This document shows positions 34,658 through 43,556 of a stretch of DNA of 64,000 nt, in pieces. Both the position numbers and the translations under genes were made by a program. This DNA is from Pseudomonas sp. TH15 (GTDB lineage: Bacteria; Pseudomonadota; Gammaproteobacteria; Pseudomonadales; Pseudomonadaceae). The stretch lies in assembly GCF_016651105.1 (NCBI RefSeq), contig NZ_JAEKEL010000001.1:1071001-1135000 (forward strand), given 5' to 3'. Numbering within the stretch: the stretch's first letter is position 1; each line of letters opens with the position of its first letter. The notes under the pieces were generated by a model, which saw nothing but the letters and a program-made list of their open reading frames with translations, did not search any database and had not been told where the DNA came from.

Positions 34658-36442
34658 TTAAGCCTGAACCAGCGGGCCGGGGTTTTTCAGGTACTGCTCG
34701 CGGATCGCCCGCGCCGACCAGTAGGTCAACGCAGCCACCAGGCCTGTAGGGTTGTAACCCAAGCCTTGTGGGAAAGCCGACGCCCCAGGGACGAACACGT
34801 TGTGCACGTCCCAGCTCTGCAAGTAACGGTTCAGGGCGCTGGTTTTCGGGTTCGTGCCCATGATCGCGCCACCATTGAGGTGGGTGGTCTGGTAGGCCGC
34901 GGTGTTGAAGTGATCACCGACCTGCTTGCCGATCACGGCGATAGCTTTGGGGCCCATCGCTTCGGCGATCTTGCCCATTTTTTCGACCATGAAGCGGTTC
35001 ATCTTGATGTCGTTTTCCTGCCAGTCGAAGGTCATCCGCAGCAGCGGCAAGCCGTAGGCATCGCGGTATACCGGGTCGAGATCCAGGTAGTTGCCGCGGT
35101 AGGACTGATGCGCGCCGTGTGAGTCCATCGACACCTGGTGGGTGTAGTAATCGGCGGTGGCGCGTTTCCACGCACTGCCCCAGGCCGGCGTGCCCGGCGG
35201 GTTCGAGGTCCCGGAGATTGGGCGGCTGCCGGCCTGGTTGACCCACATCGGCGAGCCGCCGACGAAGCCATGCGGCCCGTGGTCGAAGTTGTCGGCGTTG
35301 AAGTCATCGATCGCCACGCCGTTGCCGCCAGCCCCGATGAAGTTGTTGGTGTGGGTGTCCTTGTCGAAGAACGCCTTGATCGTGGCCATGTTCTGGTAGG
35401 CGAAGTTCTTGCCGACCACGCCTTCACCGCTGATCGGGTCGTAAGGCTTGCCGATGCCGGAGAGCAACATCAACCGCACGTTGTGGAACTGGAACGCGCC
35501 GAGGATCACCAGATCGGCCGGCTGCTCGATCTCCCGGCCCTGGCCATCGATGTAGGTCACGCCGGTGGCTTTGGTCTTGGTGCTGTCGAGGTTGACCCGC
35601 AACACGTGGGAATTGGGCCGCAGTTCGAAATTCGGCAGCGGCTTGAGCGCCGGCAGAATGTTCACGTTGGGCGATGCCTTGGAGTACATGTAGCAAACGT
35701 AACCGCTGCAAAAACCGCAGAAGTTGCACGGGCCCATTTGGGCGCCGTAGGGGTTGGTGTACGGGCCTGAGGTATTGGCCGACGGCAGGTTGTAGGGTTT
35801 GTAACCCACGGCTGTGGCCGCTTTCTGGAACAGCTGTGCGGAGACCGTGTTTTTCTGGGATTCCAGCGGGAACGGGTTCGAGCGATCCGGTGCGTAAGGG
35901 TTGCCGCCCTTGCCTTCGCCGACCCGTTGACCGTTCACCGTCCAGGCTTGACCCGACGTACCGAACACCTTTTCGGCGTAATCGAAGAACGGCTCCAGCT
36001 CTTCATAGCTGACGCCGAAGTCCTGGATGGTCATGTCCTTGGGAATGAAGTGTTTGCCGTAGCGTTCTTCGTAGTGACTGCGCATCCGCAACTCGATCGG
36101 ATCGACCCGAAAGTGCACGCCCGACCAATGCAGCCCCGCGCCGCCCACACCGTTACCGGGCAGGAAAGCGCCGAGTTGGCGGTTCGGCAGTGCGATGTCA
36201 TTCACGCTATGGCGAATGGTCACGGTCTCTTTGGAGATGTCCTGGAAGAGTTTCTTGCGAACGCTGTAGGTAAGTTCGTCGATCACCTGGGGATAGTTGC
36301 CGTCGGGGTAGGTGTCCTGCATCGGTCCGCGCTCCAGCGCCAACACGTTCAGGCCTGCTTCTGTCAGTTCTTTGGCCATGATCGCGCCGGTCCAGCCAAA
36401 ACCGACGATGACTGCGTCGACCTTCTTCATAACTGTTGCCAT
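34658..36442 (-). CDS. GMC-family flavoprotein dehydrogenase (gluconate dehydrogenase-like)
   Basis: A 594-residue FAD enzyme. The Rossmann motif VIVGFGWTGAIMAKEL is near residue 12 and GNGVGGAGLHWSGVHFR contacts FAD. The C-terminal GMC region has HLNGGAIMGTNP and FPQGLGYNPTGLVAALTY. A Cys cluster CNFCGFCSGYVC near residue 240 may bind an iron-sulfur centre, as known for related bacterial FAD-dependent sugar dehydrogenases. No own signal peptide is seen; export probably uses the Tat signal of the small subunit. Candidate substrates are gluconate or 2-ketogluconate, undetermined here. Confidence 0.88.
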   Translation of the reverse strand: MATVMKKVDAVIVGFGWTGAIMAKELTEAGLNVLALERGPMQDTYPDGNYPQVIDELTYSVRKKLFQDISKETVTIRHSVNDIALPNRQLGAFLPGNGVGGAGLHWSGVHFRVDPIELRMRSHYEERYGKHFIPKDMTIQDFGVSYEELEPFFDYAEKVFGTSGQAWTVNGQRVGEGKGGNPYAPDRSNPFPLESQKNTVSAQLFQKAATAVGYKPYNLPSANTSGPYTNPYGAQMGPCNFCGFCSGYVCYMYSKASPNVNILPALKPLPNFELRPNSHVLRVNLDSTKTKATGVTYIDGQGREIEQPADLVILGAFQFHNVRLMLLSGIGKPYDPISGEGVVGKNFAYQNMATIKAFFDKDTHTNNFIGAGGNGVAIDDFNADNFDHGPHGFVGGSPMWVNQAGSRPISGTSNPPGTPAWGSAWKRATADYYTHQVSMDSHGAHQSYRGNYLDLDPVYRDAYGLPLLRMTFDWQENDIKMNRFMVEKMGKIAEAMGPKAIAVIGKQVGDHFNTAAYQTTHLNGGAIMGTNPKTSALNRYLQSWDVHNVFVPGASAFPQGLGYNPTGLVAALTYWSARAIREQYLKNPGPLVQA

Positions 36443-36444
36443 GC

Positions 36445-37185
36445 TTATGCCCTCTCGCCGCGAATCGAAACTGCCGGGAAGGGGTATTGCTCGTTGCGTT
36501 CCACCCAGTCCATGAAATCGGCGCGGGCGCCGGGGAAGCCGATCATGGTCCAGCCGACCATGCCTTTGTTGCCGCCGTGGATCGGGTCGCAGAAGAACCC
36601 TTCCTTGGTGTTTTGCAGCAGCAGGTTGAAGAAAATCGTCGACGGAACGCTGTCGAAGTCAGGTTTTCCGGCTTCGAGTTGCTTCAGTAAATCGTCTCGG
36701 GTAGCGCTATCTTGGTCAGCAAATACTTTTCCGTTGACGGTTTTCGACCAGGAATCCGTGGCGGCAATGCCCAAGCGATAGATCTCTTTAGGGACGAGTT
36801 TGCTCTGCCAGCCCATTTCCGGCGGGGCGTCGGCGTTGAACGGCCCTTGCATGAACCACAGCGCGCCGGCGGCGTACGGCGTGTTCATTTGCCGGTCGAT
36901 GTATTCCGGCACGCCGGCTTCGAGTGCGCCTGGCCCTTGGGCATCGTTCGGGATCAGTTGAGCGACGGCTGCCTTGATGAACGTCCATTCTTCGGCGGTG
37001 AAGTAGCTGGGTTCATAGACGCTGGTGCTGGCAGGGGTTTTGCCGGGACTGGACGGCGCCGCTTCAGGCGCTGCGAGCAGGACGGAACTGCCCAGCGCGG
37101 TGCTGGCGACGGTGACCACCGGGATCAAGGTCAGGGATTTGCGCAAAAACTCACGCCGCGGGTTGTCTCGATCTTGATCAGACAT
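36445..37185 (-). CDS. Gluconate 2-dehydrogenase subunit 3 family protein (Tat-exported)
   Basis: A 246-residue small subunit with a twin-arginine signal (RREFLRKSLTLIPVVTVAST). It has the family domain FTAEEWTFIKAAVAQLIPNDAQGPGALEAGVPEYIDRQM. It should chaperone and co-export the flavoprotein through the Tat pathway. I chose the ATG at 37185 (MSDQDRD) because it places the RR motif near the N-terminus. It starts the three-gene operon and ends two bases before the flavoprotein start. Confidence 0.88.
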   Translation of the reverse strand: MSDQDRDNPRREFLRKSLTLIPVVTVASTALGSSVLLAAPEAAPSSPGKTPASTSVYEPSYFTAEEWTFIKAAVAQLIPNDAQGPGALEAGVPEYIDRQMNTPYAAGALWFMQGPFNADAPPEMGWQSKLVPKEIYRLGIAATDSWSKTVNGKVFADQDSATRDDLLKQLEAGKPDFDSVPSTIFFNLLLQNTKEGFFCDPIHGGNKGMVGWTMIGFPGARADFMDWVERNEQYPFPAVSIRGERA

Positions 37186-37487
37186 GGGGGTGCACCTCAT
37201 CAGGCATTGATGGTTTTCAGCCGTTTCAATGAACGGCTTTTCGTTTTGGCAGTGATACGGGTGGACGATCAGTGAAAATGGCCACGTAACTGCAAACTTT
37301 GGTAACAAATGGTAGCAGGCTAAGAATCAGGATGAAGCGATTCAGCATAAATAAACCGGGGTTTTGCGACGAAAGTAGCCTTTGGGTCGATCGATTCACG
37401 ATTCTTTGACAGTCGGCTCACAGCCCTTTGACTGGTCAAGGTTGAAGCTAGCGTTATTCATCCGCATCTTTTTCACGGTCGCCCAGC
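37186..37487. other. Divergent intergenic region, dehydrogenase operon/phosphatase
   Basis: 302 bases without a gene between divergently read units. It is AT-richer than its surroundings and must hold both promoters. I saw no clear sigma-70 pair, operator palindrome or RNA structure. Confidence 0.4.
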
Positions 37488-38135
37488 ATGTCTAAAACCC
37501 GTCTTATCCCTGCGATGTGCCTGTCGTTGGTAGCCTTTTTCAATGTGTCGCTGGCCCTGGCTGACGACACGGCACCTGCGCGGCCTGCCGAATGGGCACA
37601 GTCGGTGGAGTCGAAATATAACCTCTACCAAATGTCCCCGACGCTCTACCGCAGCGCATTGCCGGACAGCGGCGCGGTGCCGCTACTGGAAAAACTCAAG
37701 GTTGGAACCGTTATCAACTTCCTGCCTGAGTCGGACAAGAGCTGGTTGTCGACGCCTGGCATCGACCAGGTGCAGCTGCCTTACCGCACCAATCATGTGG
37801 ATGACGCTGATGTGCTCAAGGCGCTTCGCGCCATTCAGACCGCCGAGGCCAAAGGCCCGGTATTGATGCATTGCAAGCACGGCTCTGACCGCACCGGCCT
37901 GATGGCGGCCATGTATCGGGTGGTCGTGCAGGGCTGGAGCAAAGAAGACGCCTTGAATGAAATGACCCAAGGCGGTTTTGGCGACAGTACCCACTTCAAG
38001 GACGGCGTTCGCTACATGATGCAGGCCGATGTCGACAAACTGCGCACGGCTCTGGCCAATGGTGATTGCAGCACCAGCCCGTTCGCCATGTGCTCGATGA
38101 AGAGCTGGTTCAAATCGGCAAACGTCGAGAAGTAG
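37488..38135 (+). CDS. Secreted dual-specificity/tyrosine phosphatase-like protein
   Basis: A 215-residue protein with a signal peptide (about residues 1–25, ending SLALAD). Its cysteine-phosphatase domain carries the P-loop HCKHGSDRTG (Cys-x5-Arg) intact, with a candidate general-acid Asp in the HVDDADV loop. It resembles bacterial dual-specificity phosphatases (LYRSALPDSG and INFLPESD mark the fold). Export to the periplasm suggests a non-protein or envelope substrate, perhaps a phosphoinositol or phospholipid; this is inference. It stands alone between the dehydrogenase operon and yheV. Confidence 0.8.
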   Translation: MSKTRLIPAMCLSLVAFFNVSLALADDTAPARPAEWAQSVESKYNLYQMSPTLYRSALPDSGAVPLLEKLKVGTVINFLPESDKSWLSTPGIDQVQLPYRTNHVDDADVLKALRAIQTAEAKGPVLMHCKHGSDRTGLMAAMYRVVVQGWSKEDALNEMTQGGFGDSTHFKDGVRYMMQADVDKLRTALANGDCSTSPFAMCSMKSWFKSANVEK

Positions 38136-38154
38136 GATAAAGGCAGGAGTGTCA

Positions 38155-38181
38155 CCTTCCACACCATTGCGGTGTGGAAGG
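38155..38181. terminator. Hairpin between the phosphatase and yheV
   Basis: CCTTCCACACC and its exact complement flank a five-base loop (ATTGC), giving an 11-bp perfect stem between convergent genes. Only a weak T stretch follows, so it is a likely bidirectional terminator but not a classical one. Confidence 0.6.
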
Positions 38182-38191
38182 TTGTGTTCAC

Positions 38192-38479
38192 TCAGAATTG
38201 CTCGTCAGGCTTTTTCTTCAGCTTCGGGTTCGGGAAGAATTGCACCGCCTGAACCTTGGCGTCCGGCACTTTCAGCGCCGAAACGTTGACCCGCGTGCCC
38301 AATTCCTTGGGCACTGACAGACCTTGCTCATTGAGCGTGTCGGAGTAACCGCAGGCCACGCACTCACGGTGCGGGACCTCGTCTTCGTTCCACATCATCA
38401 ATTTGTCCGGCTCGCTGCAGGCCGGGCAAACTGCCCCGGCGATAAAGCGTTTTTTTGTGATCACAGGCCCCTCGCTCAT
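38192..38479 (-). CDS. yheV: YheV-like zinc-ribbon protein
   Basis: A 95-residue protein with two Cys pairs (CPACSEPD and CVACGY) that form a zinc ribbon, followed by a basic tail. It belongs to the YheV/DUF2387 family of unknown function. Its ATG overlaps the prlC stop (ATGA), so the two are translationally coupled; the pairing with prlC is conserved in pseudomonads. Confidence 0.85.
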   Translation of the reverse strand: MSEGPVITKKRFIAGAVCPACSEPDKLMMWNEDEVPHRECVACGYSDTLNEQGLSVPKELGTRVNVSALKVPDAKVQAVQFFPNPKLKKKPDEQF

Positions 38480-40527
38480 GCTGCTGCGTCCTCACTCAGG
38501 CCGCTGTGGCGCAAGAGTGCGTCAATCGATGGCGCCCGGCCACGGAAGTCGACGAACAGCACCATCGGTTCCTGAGAACCGCCGCGAGCGAGGATCGCTT
38601 CACGGAAGGCGCGGCCGGTCTCGGCATTGAGCACGCCGTCTTCTTCGAACTTCGAGAAAGCATCGGCGGACAGCACTTCAGCCCATTTGTAGCTGTAGTA
38701 ACCCGCCGCGTAACCGCCGGCGAAGATATGCGCGAAGCTGTTCGGGAAGCGGTTGTAGGCCGGCGGACGCATGACCGAAACCTCGTCGCGCACGCCTTCG
38801 AGCACTTGCAGCACGCTGCGGCCGTCGCCATGGGTGGCGTGCAGTTCGAAGTCGAACAACGAGAACTCGAGTTGGCGGACCATCATCAGGCCGGACTGGA
38901 AGTTTTTCGCCGCGAGCATTTTTCCCAGCAGGTCCTGAGGCAGCGGTTCGCCGGTTTCGTAGTGACCGGAGATCAGCGCCAGGCCTTCGGGCTCCCAGCA
39001 CCAGTTTTCCATGAACTGACTTGGCAGTTCGACCGCATCCCAGGCCACGCCGTTGATGCCGGACACGCCAGCATGTTCGACGCGGGTCAGCAGGTGATGC
39101 AAACCATGGCCAAATTCGTGGAACAGGGTGGTGACTTCATCGTGGGTCAGCAACGCAGGCTTGCCGCTGTCGGCCGGAGTGAAGTTGCACACCAGGTTCG
39201 CCACCGGGCTTTGCAGCACGCCTTCAGCGGTGCGGCGACGGTCACGAGCGCCGTCCATCCAGGCCCCGCCGCGTTTGTTGGCGCGGGCGTAGAGGTCGAA
39301 GAAGAAGCGGCCGACGTGTTGGCCGTTTTCCTTGATTTCGAACAGGCGAACATCCGGGTGCCAAGTGTCGAAGCCTTTCTGCTCGGCGATTTCGATGCCG
39401 TACAGGCGCTGAACGATAGCGAACAAGCCGCCGAGCACTTTGTCGATCGGGAAGTAGGCGCGAAGGGCTTCTTGCGCGACGCTGTAGCGCTGCTCGCGAA
39501 GTTTTTCACCGTAGAAACCACTGTCCCAGCTTTGCAGATCCGGGCAGCCCTGTTCGGCGGCGTAGGCCTTGAGTTGTTCCAGGTCCTGAGCCGCGAACGG
39601 TTTGCTGCGCTTGGCCAGGTCACGTAGGAAACTGAGTACCTGATCGCTGGATTCAGCCATTTTGGTCGCCAGACTCAGCTCCGAGAAGCTGGCGAAACCC
39701 AGTAGCTTGGCCAGCTCCTGACGCAGGTCGAGAATTTCTACCATCACCGGGCCGTTATCGTTCTGACCGGCATTCGGGCCTTGGTCCGACGCACGGGTGC
39801 AGTAGGCGGCGTAGACTTCTTCGCGCAGGGCGCGGTCGTGGGCGTAGGTCATCACCGCGTAGTAGCTCGGGAATTCCAGGCTGATCAACCAACCGTCCAG
39901 GCCTTTGGCCTGTGCAGCGGCCGCCATTTGCGCCTTGGCCGAATCGGTCAGGCCGGCGAGGGTGGCTTCATCGGTAACGTGCTTGGTCCAGGCCTGAGTG
40001 GCGTCGAGCAACTGGTTGGAGAAGCGGCTGCCCAGCTCGGACAGTTTGCTTTGCACTTCGGCGTATCGCTTCTGCTCAGCTTCCGGCAGGTCGATACCCG
40101 ACAGACGGAAGTCACGCAGTGAGTGTTCCAGAATGGTTTTTTGCGCGACGTCGAAACCGGCGGCTTCGGGGCTGTTGGCCAGGGCTTCGAATGCCTGGAA
40201 CAGTTCGCGGTTCTGGCCCATCTCGGTGGAGTAGGCGCTCAGGGCCGGCAGGCAGGACTCGTAGGCTTCGCGCAGTTCGGCGCTGTTGCATACGGCATTC
40301 AGGTGGCTGACCGGGCTCCAGGCGGCGCCCAGGCGATCATTGAGTTCGTCCATTGCCAGTACCAGGCCGGCCCAGGTCGGTTGTTTGCCCTGGGTTTTGA
40401 GGATCTCGATAATGGCGGCGCGGTTGTCAGCCAGGATCTGTTCAATGGCCGGTTGCACGTGTTCGGCACGAATCGCCGAGAACGGCGGCAGGTCGTAGGA
40501 CTGCAAAAGAGGGTTGTTCACGCTCAC
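38476..40527 (-). CDS. prlC: Oligopeptidase A
   Basis: A 683-residue M3-family zinc metallopeptidase that degrades short peptides and signal-peptide fragments in the cytoplasm. The zinc site LFHEFGHGLHHLL (HExxH) is intact, with a downstream Glu region GVSGINGVAWDAVELPSQFMENW. I prefer the GTG at 40527 (VNNPLLQSY preceded by VS), since relatives begin there and a purine-rich AAGGTG lies upstream. The ATG at 40554 has no ribosome-binding site. Confidence 0.92.
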   Translation of the reverse strand: MSVNNPLLQSYDLPPFSAIRAEHVQPAIEQILADNRAAIIEILKTQGKQPTWAGLVLAMDELNDRLGAAWSPVSHLNAVCNSAELREAYESCLPALSAYSTEMGQNRELFQAFEALANSPEAAGFDVAQKTILEHSLRDFRLSGIDLPEAEQKRYAEVQSKLSELGSRFSNQLLDATQAWTKHVTDEATLAGLTDSAKAQMAAAAQAKGLDGWLISLEFPSYYAVMTYAHDRALREEVYAAYCTRASDQGPNAGQNDNGPVMVEILDLRQELAKLLGFASFSELSLATKMAESSDQVLSFLRDLAKRSKPFAAQDLEQLKAYAAEQGCPDLQSWDSGFYGEKLREQRYSVAQEALRAYFPIDKVLGGLFAIVQRLYGIEIAEQKGFDTWHPDVRLFEIKENGQHVGRFFFDLYARANKRGGAWMDGARDRRRTAEGVLQSPVANLVCNFTPADSGKPALLTHDEVTTLFHEFGHGLHHLLTRVEHAGVSGINGVAWDAVELPSQFMENWCWEPEGLALISGHYETGEPLPQDLLGKMLAAKNFQSGLMMVRQLEFSLFDFELHATHGDGRSVLQVLEGVRDEVSVMRPPAYNRFPNSFAHIFAGGYAAGYYSYKWAEVLSADAFSKFEEDGVLNAETGRAFREAILARGGSQEPMVLFVDFRGRAPSIDALLRHSGLSEDAAA

Positions 40528-40616
40528 GGTTGGCACCTTGGCTGGAAGAAACATGCGGCCATCTTAATTACAATCGACGCTCACCGCAGCTATCAGCGAC
40601 AGAGAGAGAACCTATC

Positions 40617-41162
40617 GTGACCCTTCGCAAGTATCTGAACCACACGCCGCTACTGGGCAAAGGCGCTTTTGTCGACGGCTCGGCGGTGGTAATCGGCGAC
40701 GTCGAAATCGGCGAAGACAGCTCCGTCTGGCCGCTGACGGTGATCCGCGGCGACATGCACCGCATCCGCATCGGTGCGCGCACCAGCGTTCAGGACGGCT
40801 GCGTGCTGCACATCACCCACGCAGGGCCGTTCAATCCCGATGGCTTTCCCTGCTTGATCGGGGACGACGTGACCATCGCTCACAAAGTCATGCTCCACGG
40901 CTGCTCGGTGGGTAACCGGGTTCTGATCGGCATGGGCAGCATCGTCATGGACGGCGCGGTGGTGGAGGACGATGTGATCATCGGCGCCGGCAGCCTGGTG
41001 CCACCGGGCAAGCGCCTGGAAAGCGGTTTTCTGTATGTCGGCAGCCCGGTGAAACAGATCCGGCCGCTGACTGACAAGGAAAAAGCCTTTTTCACCTACA
41101 GCGCGGCGAACTACGTGAAGCTCAAGGACCTGCATCTGGCCGAAGGCTACGACCAGCTCTAA
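40617..41162 (+). CDS. Gamma-carbonic anhydrase family protein
   Basis: A 181-residue left-handed beta-helix protein. Hexapeptide repeats run through SAVVIGDVEIGEDSSVWPLTVIRGD and CVLHITHAGP, and VTIAHKVMLHGC supplies the His metal ligands. YrdA/PaaY relatives are homotrimeric metalloproteins, some with carbonic anhydrase activity. I chose the GTG at 40617 (TLRKYLNHTPLLG follows), preceded by GAGAGAGAAC. It is divergent from prlC and followed by a HAD phosphatase. Confidence 0.86.
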   Translation: MTLRKYLNHTPLLGKGAFVDGSAVVIGDVEIGEDSSVWPLTVIRGDMHRIRIGARTSVQDGCVLHITHAGPFNPDGFPCLIGDDVTIAHKVMLHGCSVGNRVLIGMGSIVMDGAVVEDDVIIGAGSLVPPGKRLESGFLYVGSPVKQIRPLTDKEKAFFTYSAANYVKLKDLHLAEGYDQL

Positions 41163-41190
41163 GCCTTCTCACTATTGCCCAGGAATTTTC

Positions 41191-41841
41191 ATGCATTACC
41201 AAACTGTTTTGTTCGACCTCGATGGCACTTTGACCGACCCGCGTGAGGGGATTACCCGCTCGATCCAGTTCGCCCTGGCCAAACTGGGTATCGACGAGCC
41301 CGACCTGACCAAGCTCGAACACTTCATCGGCCCGCCGCTGTTGCAGGCGTTCATGCAGTTTTACGAGTTCGACGAGCCCAAGGCCTGGGAAGCGGTGAAT
41401 TTCTATCGCGAGCGTTTCAAAGTCACCGGCCTGTACGAGAACCGCGTGTTCGACGGTGTCACACCGCTATTGGAAACCTTGAGCGGGCAAGGTCGACAGC
41501 TGTACATCGCTACCTCCAAGCCCTGGGTGTTCGCCCGGGAAATCGCCCGGCACTTCGACTTCGCCAAGCACTTCAAAGTGATTTACGGCAGTGAGCTGGA
41601 TGGCACCCGGACCAACAAAGTCGAGCTGATCGCCCATTTGATCGCCGAAGAAGGCCTCGACCCGGCCAACACCCTGATGATCGGCGACCGCAAACACGAC
41701 TTGATCGGCGCGCGCAGCAACGGGCTTGATGCGGCGGCGGTGGGTTATGGTTTTGGCAGCCACGAAGAGCTGAGCGCCGAAGCACCGGCGTATCACTTTG
41801 AAACGCTGGAGGAGATGCATCAGGCGTTTCTGCGAGGCTGA
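41191..41841 (+). CDS. HAD-superfamily phosphatase, phosphoglycolate phosphatase-like
   Basis: A 216-residue HAD hydrolase with motif I FDLDGTLTDP, motif II TSKPW and motif III/IV MIGDRKHDLIGA, and a helical cap (residues of about 20–85). The cap resembles Gph/PpaX-type phosphatases; the substrate is not determined. It is 28 bases after the gamma-carbonic anhydrase gene and probably co-transcribed. Confidence 0.88.
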   Translation: MHYQTVLFDLDGTLTDPREGITRSIQFALAKLGIDEPDLTKLEHFIGPPLLQAFMQFYEFDEPKAWEAVNFYRERFKVTGLYENRVFDGVTPLLETLSGQGRQLYIATSKPWVFAREIARHFDFAKHFKVIYGSELDGTRTNKVELIAHLIAEEGLDPANTLMIGDRKHDLIGARSNGLDAAAVGYGFGSHEELSAEAPAYHFETLEEMHQAFLRG

Positions 41842-41848
41842 CACCGAA

Positions 41849-41954
41849 CTGTGGCGAGGGAGCTTGCTCCCGTTCGGCTGCGCAGCAGTCGTGATTGGTC
41901 CGGAAATTATGGGGCCACTTCGCGGCCCAACGGGAGCGAGCTCCCTCGCCACAG
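41849..41954. repeat. REP inverted repeat (CTGTGGCGAGGGAGC family)
   Basis: CTGTGGCGAGGGAGCTTGCT at the left faces CGAGCTCCCTCGCCACAG at the right, with an inner partial palindrome. It lies between convergent HAD and aminopeptidase genes. Confidence 0.85.
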
Positions 41955-41956
41955 GG

Positions 41957-43033
41957 TTATTTGCCGGCCAACGTTTGCAGCGCAGCTTTACGTTGCTTGC
42001 TCGGCAACCCACCCAGGCTCTCCACGGCCGCATAAAACTTCACCCAATCCCCACCCTCCTGCCTGAACAGCGCCGCAAACGCCGGCACCCATTGGTCGTA
42101 CAAACCAAACGGCAGCAACTTGGCATTGTTCATCGGCGCATTGATCCAGGCGTCGTAGCGTTTATCCCCGGCCCATACGTTGTCACGCATCGTCCGATAG
42201 TCGCGACGCAGCCGTTCGAACTCGGCGGCTTTGCGTTGGCGCATCTGCTCGGCGGGCAAGGGCTGGGCGTACAGCCGTTCAAGTCGAGCGCGACTGTCCA
42301 GAACCAGTTGAGTGAACTGATTACGTTGCTGCATCTGCGCGCCGGTGTCTGGGGCGAGTCCACGGCTGGCGCGCCATTGGCGGGTGCCTTCCTGCTCGAC
42401 AAACGTGGCGAAAGACTCGTTGAACTCAGTGTCGTCCTTCACATAAAACCGCTGATGGCCCAGCTCATGAAAGATCAGCGTGGCCAACCGTTCATCGCCC
42501 CAACTCATCATCGAGCTGAGGATCGGGTCATTGAACCAGCCCAGGGTCGAGTAGGCCTCGACCCCGCCGATCGACACGTCCATGCCGTTGAGTCGTTGCA
42601 TGGCCGCTTCACCCCGGGCCGCGCTCTGGCTGTAGTAACCGCGGTAAGCGACGCAGCCGGCGATGGGGAAGCAATGGTTCTGCGGCGTCAGGGAAAATTC
42701 CGGCGTGGCGAAGACATTCCAGACCACATACGGCCGACCAATGTCGGCGTACAGGCGATAGCTCTGGTTATCCGGCAGGTGCAGATGCTGGCTGGCGAAC
42801 ACCCTAGCCTTTTGTGATTGGGCCAGATGCGCACGCAATTGTGGATCGCGCTGTGGGTCGGCAATCACCTCGGCAACCGGCTCCCGGGCCCGCAGCAATT
42901 GCAGCTGACCACTGGCTAATTGACCGTAGTAGCTGACGCTGGCGCAACCGTTGAGCAACAAAAACAACACGCCCGGAAACAAAACGCGCAAAACGCGATC
43001 AAGTAACCCAAGGCTTGGAAGCGGCCTGATCAA
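41957..43033 (-). CDS. Aminopeptidase-family lipoprotein (HExxH)
   Basis: A roughly 358-residue protein with a lipoprotein signal (LLLNGCAS) and the metallopeptidase motif IFHELGHQRF, plus a candidate third ligand in NESFATFVE. It belongs to the proteobacterial 'putative aminopeptidase' family. No ATG fits; I propose a TTG start at 43033, ten bases after GAGGA, which gives a proper signal peptide. The frame is open much further upstream but lacks resemblance there. The small lipoprotein pair begins divergently 60 bases away. Confidence 0.78.
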   Translation of the reverse strand: MIRPLPSLGLLDRVLRVLFPGVLFLLLNGCASVSYYGQLASGQLQLLRAREPVAEVIADPQRDPQLRAHLAQSQKARVFASQHLHLPDNQSYRLYADIGRPYVVWNVFATPEFSLTPQNHCFPIAGCVAYRGYYSQSAARGEAAMQRLNGMDVSIGGVEAYSTLGWFNDPILSSMMSWGDERLATLIFHELGHQRFYVKDDTEFNESFATFVEQEGTRQWRASRGLAPDTGAQMQQRNQFTQLVLDSRARLERLYAQPLPAEQMRQRKAAEFERLRRDYRTMRDNVWAGDKRYDAWINAPMNNAKLLPFGLYDQWVPAFAALFRQEGGDWVKFYAAVESLGGLPSKQRKAALQTLAGK

Positions 43034-43093
43034 AATAAAATCATCCTCGGAGAGTCTGCCCGCAAGACTATCCCGCCTGACTGGAGCACCGCT

Positions 43094-43516
43094 ATGCGCA
43101 TGTTGATGCTGACGGGAGGCCTGCTGACATTGGCCGGTTGTGCCGGATTCGGAATGCCCGATCCTGACCCTTCGCAAGCCTGGATCGATCTCGATGCACG
43201 GCAACAAGACACGGCGCTGCAAGCGCTGGAAGTCGATCGCAAGTCCGCCGTCGACAAACGCTTCTTTGAAGTGCAGCCCGGCAGCCATGAATTGAAGGTG
43301 CGTTACCAGTTTGCGGTCCAGCCCACCAACATTGGCCCGGACAGTGAGCCGTTGTGGCGCGATTGTCAGTTGAGTGTGAAATTCAAGGATTTCAACGCCG
43401 GTGAGCGCTATGAGTTGCAAGCGGGAAACATCGGATTCCATCCGTGGGCAAAGCTCTATGATCAGCAGCGAAAAGTCATTGGGCACGGCACACCGGCAGG
43501 CTGCCAACGCACGTGA
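43094..43516 (+). CDS. Small lipoprotein (PA0061/PA0062-like), copy 1
   Basis: A 140-residue protein with a lipobox (LTLAGCAG). The mature domain has DPSQAWIDLDARQ, then FFEVQPGSHELKVRYQF and a late Cys in APAGCQR-like GTPAGCQRT. It is a clear paralogue of the next gene: both share AW-D, RFF-V-PGSHEL-VR, and AG-RY-L. The function is unknown. It is divergent from the aminopeptidase. Confidence 0.8.
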   Translation: MRMLMLTGGLLTLAGCAGFGMPDPDPSQAWIDLDARQQDTALQALEVDRKSAVDKRFFEVQPGSHELKVRYQFAVQPTNIGPDSEPLWRDCQLSVKFKDFNAGERYELQAGNIGFHPWAKLYDQQRKVIGHGTPAGCQRT

Positions 43517-43556
43517 TCGGCGTTATGCTGAATGACCAATCATCAGGACATTCATC

